The position numbers were made by a program, and so were the translations under genes. 16,750 nt of DNA from Clostridiales bacterium UBA6468 (lineage in GTDB: Bacteria > Bacillota > Clostridia > Oscillospirales > Oscillospiraceae), in the NCBI GenBank assembly GCA_002436765.1, contig DJNI01000020.1, positions 1-16,750 of the forward strand, given 5' to 3'. The notes beneath the pieces were generated by a model that was not told the origin of the DNA, ran no database searches, and saw nothing but the letters and a program-made list of their open reading frames with translations. Of the stretch, positions 1 to 5,452 are shown piece after piece. Every line of letters starts with the position of its first letter. Within the stretch, counting starts at the first letter, position 1.

Positions 1-141
1 TCTCTCGCTGTCAGCTCTCGCCAATTTAATCAGAGTTTCCTAACGAAACGGGCGAAAGCAACCGTCGTCACGTTTGGTTCCCGTTTCTTTGCTGTCCGCA
101 GGTAGTTTAACCGGAACAAGCCTGATTATTCGGAGGTGCCT
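1..141. other. Unassigned window-edge segment with a long hairpin
   Basis: No gene is recognised here. The frame starting at base 1 is open to a TAG at 103-105, so it could be the last 34 codons of an upstream gene, but the translation resembles nothing I know and its composition differs from the genes to the right. GAAACGGG at 45-52 pairs perfectly with CCCGTTTC at 80-87, with an inner AACC/GGTT pairing (60-63 with 76-79) and a TTT run after it. This would fit a weak terminator of an upstream gene or a leader hairpin of the BofA-like gene. The role is undecided. Confidence 0.3.
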
Positions 142-399
142 ATGGAAAAATTTGTCACGCTGCTCATTCCTGCCCTGGTCGCGCTGGTGCTGGTGCGGCT
201 GCTGCTGATGCCCATGAAGCTGGTCTTCAAGATCGGCATACACTCCGGGTGCGGCTTTCTGTGCCTGTGGCTGCTCAATTCCGTTTCGGCGTTCACGGGG
301 GCGTATTTCCCCATCAACGCCGTGACGGTGCTGGTGGCCGGATTCCTGGGATTGCCGGGGATCGGGGTCATGGCGCTGCTGGAAGTGCTGTCGATGTAG
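142..399 (+). CDS. BofA-family pro-sigma-K processing inhibitor-like membrane protein
   Basis: A short, almost wholly hydrophobic protein of 85 residues. Two or three membrane segments are visible: about 5-25 (rich in Leu and Val), 33-52 around a Gly-Cys-Gly-Phe patch, and 58-82. The Gly/Pro-rich end, with GLPGIG followed by a final hydrophobic stretch, is typical of the BofA family. In Bacillus BofA sits in the outer forespore membrane and restrains the SpoIVFB protease that activates sigma K; in Clostridia the relatives are often of unproven function. I chose the ATG at 142 because CGGAGGT at 131-137 lies at the right distance; an in-frame GTG at 136 is inside that ribosome binding site. 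The gene ends before a strong hairpin and is convergent with the channel gene. The family call rests on overall character rather than a catalytic motif. Confidence 0.75.
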   Translation: MEKFVTLLIPALVALVLVRLLLMPMKLVFKIGIHSGCGFLCLWLLNSVSAFTGAYFPINAVTVLVAGFLGLPGIGVMALLEVLSM

Positions 400-411
400 T
401 TTAACGCAGTA

Positions 412-446
412 CCGCCCTCCCCGAAAAGGGAGGGCGGCGTGTTTTA
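412..446. terminator. Terminator between convergent genes
   Basis: A perfect 10-bp GC stem, CCGCCCTCCC (412-421) with GGGAGGGCGG (428-437), and a six-base loop. It is followed on the plus strand by CGTGTTTTA. It ends the BofA-like transcript; the same stem lies directly beyond the stop of the minus-strand channel gene, although that side lacks a T run. Confidence 0.8.
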
Positions 447-1238
447 CTTATCCAGATGTACGTTCAGATGGGGGTAGGTCATGGTGATGCCCTGTTCGTC
501 GAAGACGTCCTTGATGCGCTGGGTCAGGGCAAAATACACGTCCCAGTAGTCCTCGGTCTTCACCCAGACGCGGAGGGTGTAGGCAATGGCGCTGTCGTCG
601 TAGCTGGTGACATAGGCGCTGGGGGCGGGGGTCAGGAGCACATTGTCCATGGTTCCCGCCTGTACCAGCGCGTCGATGACCTTCTGGGTGGGGGCGTCGT
701 AGGAAGCGGAGACGGGAATGTCCACCCGGCGGGTGTCGGCGGCGGAGTAGTTGACGATCTGCGCCGCGACCACGGCGCTGTTGGGAATGGAGATGAGCTT
801 GTTGTCAAAGGTGGCGAGGCGGGTGTAAGTCATGTTGATCTCCTGCACCGTGCCGGACTGCCCGGCGATCTCCACATAGTCGCCGGAGCGGAATGGGTGG
901 GTGGAAAGAATGGTGAAGCCGCCGAAGACGTTGGTGAGCATATTTTGCAGGGACAGGGAAACGGCCAGGGTCAGGACGCTTGCCAGGGCGACGATGCCGG
1001 TGACGTCAATGCCAAGGCTGGATGCCACGCTCAGACCCAGTAAAATATACATGGCCACTTTGGCAAGGGACAGGATCAGGCTGTGAGCGGCCTTTTCCAG
1101 GTGGGATTTTTCCAGTCCTCCGTGAAGCAGCTTCGTGACGATGCGGATGGTGAGAATGCCGATGACCAGCACAAGAACGGCGTGGAGCACCTTATCCAGC
1201 GCGCCGGTTCCAAGCGTGGTAAAAAATTCCTTCAGCAT
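444..1238 (-). CDS. MscS-family small-conductance mechanosensitive channel
   Basis: A 264-residue membrane protein with the MscS layout: three N-terminal transmembrane helices (about 10-32, 52-75, 76-102), a pore-lining third helix rich in Ala, Ser, Leu and Gly that runs into LQNMLTNVFGGFTIL, then a beta-domain beginning HPFRSGDYVEIAGQSGTVQEI and the conserved IPNS motif, and a C-terminal alpha/beta domain. Channels of this family open on membrane tension and release solutes on osmotic downshock. Its length is close to that of short MscS proteins such as YkuT. The start is ATG at 1238, because AAGGAG at 1248-1253 is nine bases upstream; the in-frame TTG at 1245-1247 abuts that site and is too close. 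It is transcribed alone from its own promoter, divergently from the two-component operon. Confidence 0.92.
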   Translation of the reverse strand: MLKEFFTTLGTGALDKVLHAVLVLVIGILTIRIVTKLLHGGLEKSHLEKAAHSLILSLAKVAMYILLGLSVASSLGIDVTGIVALASVLTLAVSLSLQNMLTNVFGGFTILSTHPFRSGDYVEIAGQSGTVQEINMTYTRLATFDNKLISIPNSAVVAAQIVNYSAADTRRVDIPVSASYDAPTQKVIDALVQAGTMDNVLLTPAPSAYVTSYDDSAIAYTLRVWVKTEDYWDVYFALTQRIKDVFDEQGITMTYPHLNVHLDK

Positions 1239-1275
1239 GGAAAACAACTCCTTTTTTCATCTGTTCAGTGAAGCC

Positions 1276-1304
1276 ATTATAAAACGGGAACGGGGAAATA
1301 GCAA
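1276..1304 (-). promoter_or_regulatory. Sigma-A promoter of the MscS gene
   Basis: Reading the minus strand, TTGCTA (1304-1299), a 17-base spacer and a perfect TATAAT (1281-1276) lie about 30 bases before the ribosome binding site of the channel gene. Confidence 0.8.
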
Positions 1305-1376
1305 GAAAAAATGTGCCGCGGAAGCGGGCAAAAGCCGCTTTTTCAAATGTTAATCCCATTTTAAGAAATAGACCTC

Positions 1377-1405
1377 TTTCATCTTAAAGAAGCCGGTGAT
1401 ATAAT
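1377..1405 (+). promoter_or_regulatory. Promoter of the two-component operon (extended -10)
   Basis: TGATATAAT at 1397-1405 is an extended -10 element with a consensus TATAAT. The -35 17 bases upstream (TTTCAT, 1377-1382) is poor. An inverted pair, TTTAAGA (1360-1366) and TCTTAAA (1382-1388), overlaps and flanks the -35 region, as expected of an activator or autoregulatory site. A weak -35 with a bound activator would fit a response-regulator operon that controls itself; that part is inference. Confidence 0.65.
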
Positions 1406-1439
1406 GTAGAAAAACAAGGCCGAGAGGAAGGAAAACCAT

Positions 1440-2135
1440 ATGTACAACGTTCTGATTTGCGACGACCAGCCGGATATCGTCAACGCGCTGAAGATATACC
1501 TGACCCCCGAGGGGTACAATCTGTTCGAGGCGTTCACCGGCACCCAGGCGGTGGAGATCGCCAAAAACAACGACATCCACCTGATTCTGCTGGACGTGAT
1601 GATGCCCGTGATGGACGGTATCACGGCGACCTCCAAGATCCGGGAATTTTCCAACGCGCCCATCATTCTGCTCACCGCCAAGTCCGAGACCGAGGATAAG
1701 GTGCTGGGGCTGAACGTGGGGGCGGACGACTATATCACCAAGCCCTTTGTGCCGGTGGAGGTGCTGGCGCGGGTGCGATCCCAGCTGCGCCGGTATGCCC
1801 AGCTGGGCAGCCGCCCGGAGGAGGGCAGCGGCAGCATCACCATCGGCGGCATTGTCCTGGACGACCGCACCAAAACCGTCACCGTGGAGGGCGAGCCGGT
1901 ATCCCTCACGCCCACGGAGTATGCCATTCTGCATCTGCTGATGGCAAACCCCGGAAAGGTGTTCTCCACCAAGGTGCTGTATGAATCCGTCTGGCAGGAG
2001 GCGGCGCTGGGCAGCGAGGGCGCCGTGGCGGTGCATATCCGTCACCTGCGGGAAAAAATCGAGATCAACCCCTCGGAGCCGCGGTATCTGAAAGTCGTGT
2101 GGGGACAGGGCTATAAAATGGAAGGAGGAAAATAA
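1440..2135 (+). CDS. OmpR/PhoB-type response regulator
   Basis: A 231-residue two-domain transcription factor. The receiver domain (1-120) carries the acidic pair Asp8-Asp9, phosphoacceptor Asp52 in LLDVMMP, Thr79 and Lys101 in the TKPF motif, all the residues needed for phosphotransfer. The C-terminal winged-helix DNA-binding domain (about 130-228) shows the usual LTPTEYAILHLL start, the AVAVHIRHLREKIE recognition helix region and the VVWGQGYKM wing. It resembles the VanR/PhoP-like clostridial subgroup. GAGAGGAAGG precedes the ATG. Its stop is one base from the kinase start, so the two are co-transcribed and surely a cognate pair. Targets are not known; candidate sites are the TTAAGA boxes ahead of its own promoter and ahead of the surface gene at 5453. 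Confidence 0.96.
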   Translation: MYNVLICDDQPDIVNALKIYLTPEGYNLFEAFTGTQAVEIAKNNDIHLILLDVMMPVMDGITATSKIREFSNAPIILLTAKSETEDKVLGLNVGADDYITKPFVPVEVLARVRSQLRRYAQLGSRPEEGSGSITIGGIVLDDRTKTVTVEGEPVSLTPTEYAILHLLMANPGKVFSTKVLYESVWQEAALGSEGAVAVHIRHLREKIEINPSEPRYLKVVWGQGYKMEGGK

Positions 2136-2136
2136 T

Positions 2137-4800
2137 TTGAAATACAATATTGTATTCAAATTCCTTGCCATCGCCCTGTGCGCCCTGATGCTGCTGGGAG
2201 CCGCCGGAAGCGCCGCCGCCATCATCGGCATGACGGAAGCGGGGCTGTACGACATCTCCGTGGAGGAGCTGCGGGACAGATATATCCGTTCGGACGGCGC
2301 ATCCATGGCAGACCACATCGCCGTGTACTATGCCGAAGCGAACCTGGGCGGCGTGCCGGAGGCGCTCGCGGAGCCGACCGTGTACTATCTGGGGCCGTGG
2401 GGGAGGACCGGCTGGTTTTACGGCGTGTTCGACCCGGCGCATGCCGGCTACGTGCTGAAGGATGCGGAAGGGAACGTGCTGGAATCCGGCGGCGCGGAAA
2501 ATCTGACGGACGCCGAATGGTATTCCTTCCCCGTCAGCGGTTCTTATAAATACGTCCTGTCCATTACGGAAAAGACGGCGACAGCCTCTCAGACGGATGC
2601 GAGCACCTATAACGCCATCCCGGAGGGCGGCGCGTGGGTCAGCAACATTACCATAGATACGGAAGACTCCAGCGAGACTGTGGGTCGCGGCGGATCCATT
2701 GTCATTGGCTATATCAAAGACACCGGAAACGGTGTTCGCTTTGAGGCCAATTCATCGATGGATGAGATAGACCTGTCTAACGCGCCTACAACGTGCGTGA
2801 CGTTCGTTGGCGTAGACGGCAATGTCCTGTATCAGACCCGCAACGACGTGTCGGACTGCTTCTCGGGAAATGAATCCGGCTACCTGGTGTTCGACACGAC
2901 CCGGAAGTTGAGCCGATCGGCGAAGACCACCCCGGAAACGGTGCCGGAAACCACCGACGAAACCACCGTCACCGTAACGGTTCCCGAAACCACCGCCGAA
3001 ACCGTCCCGGACACGACGGAGGAAACCGTCCCCTTTGAGACGCTGCCCGCGAACCCCACCAAGCCGGTGGTGACCGACACGGCGCCCGAAGACGTGACCT
3101 TCACGGAGAGCGAGTCCCATACCATGGAATACTGGGACGAAGACGCCCAGAAGACCATGGTGGTGGCGTACCGCTACGCGAAGCTCCCGGCTTACACCAT
3201 GGAGCTGACGTTAGCCCCCGGCGCGTACCGCTATGACAGCGAGTACGCCCTGCTTAACCAGGTGTGGGGCTATCGCAACAGCCTGTTGGCCATCATGGGC
3301 GTGTGCCTGCTGGTGTTTGCCGTTCTGGCCGTGTACCTGTGCTGCGCGGCGGGCAGAAAGTCCGGCAGCGAGGAAGTCCATGCCGCGGGCTTCAACTGCA
3401 TCCCCCTGGACATTTACCTCGCCGGCGGCGGACTGATCATCTTCGGCCTTTTTATGGCGATCGTCGAATTCTACGATGCCGCCGACCTGTTCAGCCAGAG
3501 CATTCAGACCCTCTGCGCCGGAGTGCTGATGACGGGCTACGCCATGAGCCTGATTTTCGTGGGCTTCTGCTTCGCCTGCGCCGCCCAGTTCAAGACCCCC
3601 GGCGGCTACTGGTGGCGCAACAGCGTCTGCTGGCGCTGTCTGAATCTGCTGGTAAGGTGCGTCAAGGGCTTCTTCTTTGGCTGCGGCTGGCTGCTGGGGA
3701 AGCTGCCCATGGCCTTTGCCGCCCTGGGAAGATTCCTGCTGGTGCTGCTTACACCCCTGAGGTGGCTGTGGAAGCAGGTGAAGAAGACCTTTGCGAAAAT
3801 CGGAAAGTCCGTCAACCGGGTGTATTCCCTGATGCCGCTGACCTGGCAGTGGCTGCTGACGGGGTTCATTATGGTGCTGCTCCTGTTCGCCGCCCTTGCG
3901 GGCGGGTCGAATCTGATGGTGGTGCTGAGCCTGTGCGCCTGCGTGGTCGTGGTGCTGTACGGGGCGTATAGCTTCGGCATCCTGCTGGAAAGCGCCAAAC
4001 GCATGGGTAAGGGCGACTTGGACACCAAGGTGGACGACAAATATCTCATCGGCGGGTTCAGGACCTTTGCCGGTGACCTGAACGACCTGGCGGGCGTTGC
4101 CGTAGTGGCGGCGCAGAAGCAATTAAAATCGGAGCGTATGAAAACAGAACTGATCACCAATGTTTCCCACGATATCAAAACGCCTCTGACCTCCATCATC
4201 AACTATGTGGACTTGCTGCAAAAGCCCCACACGCCGGAGGAGGAGAAGACCTATCTGGAAGTCCTCAACCGGCAGTCCCAGCGCTTAAAAAAGCTGATCG
4301 AGGACTTGATGGAAATGAGCAAGGCCAGCACGGGGAACCTGACGGCGGATATTACGAGGCTGGACGCGGTGGAATCCGTGAACCAGGCGCTGGGCGAATT
4401 TGCCGACAAGCTGGAAAAAGCCCAGCTGACCCCCGTATTCCGCCATCCGGAGGAGTCCGTCGCCATGATGGCGGACGGAAGACTTGCCTGGCGGGTGCTG
4501 AGCAATCTTCTAAGCAACACCGTGAAATATGCCCTGCCCGGCACGCGGGTGTATATCGACGTGATGGCGGTGGAGGGGAAGGTCGTCATTTCCCTGAAGA
4601 ACATCTCCCGGGACGAGCTGAACGTGGATGCCGACGAGCTGATGGAGCGCTTTGTTCGGGGCGACGACGCCCGGAACACCGAGGGCAGCGGCCTGGGGCT
4701 GAACATTGCCAAGACCCTGATGGAGCTGCAAAAGGGGCAGTTACAGCTGCTGGTGGACGGCGACCTGTTCAAGGTAACGCTGATCTTCCCCGGGGCATGA
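2137..4800 (+). CDS. Large membrane sensor histidine kinase with Thr/Glu/Pro-rich stalk
   Basis: An 887-residue sensor kinase, about twice the usual size. From the N-terminus: a signal-anchor helix (5-28), an extracellular domain (about 31-262), a Thr/Glu/Pro/Val-rich stalk (264-320) with repeated ETVP/ETT units, a short folded patch (320-380), then about six or seven hydrophobic segments (near 383-407, 429-446, 457-483, 506-540, 571-590, 594-615). The cytoplasmic end has the dimerisation/phosphoacceptor helix with His678 in NVSHDIKTPLTS, and an ATPase domain with Asn790/Asn794 and the GSGLGL box at 850-855. The usual DxGxG box is replaced by LKNISRDELNVD, as in some VanS-like clostridial kinases. 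The start is TTG at 2137, supported by AAGGAGGA at 2122-2129; no better ATG exists. It partners the preceding regulator. The ligand is unknown; the stalk suggests it reaches through the cell wall. Confidence 0.93.
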   Translation: MKYNIVFKFLAIALCALMLLGAAGSAAAIIGMTEAGLYDISVEELRDRYIRSDGASMADHIAVYYAEANLGGVPEALAEPTVYYLGPWGRTGWFYGVFDPAHAGYVLKDAEGNVLESGGAENLTDAEWYSFPVSGSYKYVLSITEKTATASQTDASTYNAIPEGGAWVSNITIDTEDSSETVGRGGSIVIGYIKDTGNGVRFEANSSMDEIDLSNAPTTCVTFVGVDGNVLYQTRNDVSDCFSGNESGYLVFDTTRKLSRSAKTTPETVPETTDETTVTVTVPETTAETVPDTTEETVPFETLPANPTKPVVTDTAPEDVTFTESESHTMEYWDEDAQKTMVVAYRYAKLPAYTMELTLAPGAYRYDSEYALLNQVWGYRNSLLAIMGVCLLVFAVLAVYLCCAAGRKSGSEEVHAAGFNCIPLDIYLAGGGLIIFGLFMAIVEFYDAADLFSQSIQTLCAGVLMTGYAMSLIFVGFCFACAAQFKTPGGYWWRNSVCWRCLNLLVRCVKGFFFGCGWLLGKLPMAFAALGRFLLVLLTPLRWLWKQVKKTFAKIGKSVNRVYSLMPLTWQWLLTGFIMVLLLFAALAGGSNLMVVLSLCACVVVVLYGAYSFGILLESAKRMGKGDLDTKVDDKYLIGGFRTFAGDLNDLAGVAVVAAQKQLKSERMKTELITNVSHDIKTPLTSIINYVDLLQKPHTPEEEKTYLEVLNRQSQRLKKLIEDLMEMSKASTGNLTADITRLDAVESVNQALGEFADKLEKAQLTPVFRHPEESVAMMADGRLAWRVLSNLLSNTVKYALPGTRVYIDVMAVEGKVVISLKNISRDELNVDADELMERFVRGDDARNTEGSGLGLNIAKTLMELQKGQLQLLVDGDLFKVTLIFPGA

Positions 4801-4812
4801 CGAATAGGCCGA

Positions 4813-4845
4813 GGGCGGCGCGGGATTTCCCGCGCCGCCCATTTT
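4813..4845 (+). terminator. Terminator of the two-component operon
   Basis: A perfect 12-bp stem, GGGCGGCGCGGG (4813-4824) with CCCGCGCCGCCC (4829-4840), loop ATTT, followed by ATTTT, starting 13 bases after the kinase stop. Confidence 0.9.
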
Positions 4846-4936
4846 GCCGAAGGAATAGGCGCAAAAAACAGGGAGATATTCCGACATGAAGAAAAACTGT
4901 TCACAATTTCGTCGTTTTTTATTTTCATTTCCGTTA

Positions 4937-5090
4937 TTGCCTGTTCAAAACCCAAGGGTATGGTAATACCAGAAAGGTTGCGGAAGCCGTGAGCCGCTCC
5001 CTTTCCACTCCGTAGATCCTCTTTTCTACCTCTCTTCTTTCCAAACCCTTTCGCGGAAACCCCGGCGCCATAACGGCGCCGGGGTTTTCC
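4937..5090 (+). ncRNA. Candidate structured small RNA in the 652-base intergenic gap
   Basis: The gap from 4801 to 5452 has no credible coding frame. Within it, TTGCCT (4937-4942), 16 bases and TATGGT (4959-4964) could be a promoter. Downstream lie nested pairings: GAAAGG (4972-4977) with CCTTTC (5000-5005) enclosing GCGG (4980-4983) with CCGC (4994-4997), then GTAGA (5012-5016) with TCTAC (5025-5029) in a pyrimidine-rich tract, and finally a strong intrinsic terminator at 5057-5088. A terminator here makes no sense for the kinase, which already has one at 4813. The simplest explanation is a short independent transcript of about 120 bases. I do not recognise it as a known RNA family. Promoter and 5' end are weakly supported. 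Confidence 0.45.
5057..5090 (+). terminator. Strong intrinsic terminator in the gap
   Basis: AAACCCCGGCGCC (5057-5069) pairs with GGCGCCGGGGTTT (5075-5087) around ATAAC and ends in TTTT. It is the second terminator after the kinase and implies a separate transcript ending here. The A run on its left side is short, so termination in the minus direction is less likely. Confidence 0.85.
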
Positions 5091-5230
5091 ACCCCCTCCG
5101 GCGGCGGAAGCTGCTGCGGGCGGATGCAACGGAATTGTAACCTTTGAAAGAAAAAAGATATCTAAATTGGAAAATGTCATTTTTCACGGCCGGTAAAAAA
5201 CGAATTTTATGGTGAAATATGGAGTGAATT

Positions 5231-5300
5231 TCTTAAGATAAAGGCAAATGTTTAAGAATGTTATAAAGTGTAAAGATTTCTGTTACATTTTGTAATTTTC
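5231..5300 (+). promoter_or_regulatory. Cluster of AT-rich repeated boxes upstream of the surface-protein promoter
   Basis: TCTTAAGA (5231-5238, a palindrome), TTTAAGA (5251-5257), TGTAAA (5269-5274), TTACA (5283-5287) and TGTAA (5291-5295, forming an inverted repeat with the previous box across TTT) occupy the 70 bases before the -35. TTAAGA boxes also bracket the -35 of the response-regulator promoter, in both places with 21 bases between half-site starts. A binding site for that regulator is a reasonable guess; an AT-rich UP-like element is the alternative. Confidence 0.4.
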
Positions 5301-5303
5301 CTA

Positions 5304-5332
5304 TTGACATCCGGGAACGGATGTGATATCAT
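5304..5332 (+). promoter_or_regulatory. Strong sigma-A promoter of the NPKTG surface-protein gene
   Basis: Consensus TTGACA (5304-5309), 17-base spacer, TATCAT (5327-5332) preceded by TGA, so also an extended -10. The spacer holds the inverted repeat ATCCG-GGAA-CGGAT (5309-5322), which could be a repressor site. Transcription would start near 5339 and give a leader of about 114 bases. Confidence 0.88.
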
Positions 5333-5340
5333 GCAGACAT

Positions 5341-5440
5341 GAAAGAGATGCCGGGTGCGGAAGCGGCGGAAAGCCTCCCCGATTGGCGACACCAAAGGTT
5401 CCAGAGCCGGCAGCATTTCTAAAACAACCAATTTTCTAGG
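5341..5440 (+). promoter_or_regulatory. Structured 5' leader, candidate cis-regulatory RNA
   Basis: The leader of the surface-protein mRNA can fold into a closed multi-branch shape: outer stem TGCCGG (5349-5354) with CCGGCA (5407-5412), an inner stem GGAA (5359-5362) with TTCC (5399-5402), and two small hairpins, GGC/GCC (5366-5368? and 5373-5375, approximate) and TTGG (5383-5386) with CCAA (5392-5395). The outer stem ends about 25 bases before AGGAGG (5438-5443). It has no terminator, so any effect would be on stability or translation. It does not match the conserved sequence of the cyclic-di-GMP-I, cobalamin, glycine, SAM or TPP classes as I remember them. Individual inner stems are short, so only the outer stem is reasonably firm. 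Confidence 0.45.
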
Positions 5441-5452
5441 AGGTTAGAAACT

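Noticed and set aside
4251..5180. Minus-strand open frame covering the kinase end and the intergenic gap
   Set aside because: It reads antisense through the kinase ATPase domain and two terminators, with no ribosome binding site at a start and no domain-like sequence.
5341..5440. Identification as a cyclic-di-GMP-I riboswitch
   Set aside because: The position before a surface gene and an AAAGCC string are suggestive, but the conserved GCACAGGGCAAACC segment and the rest of the core are absent.
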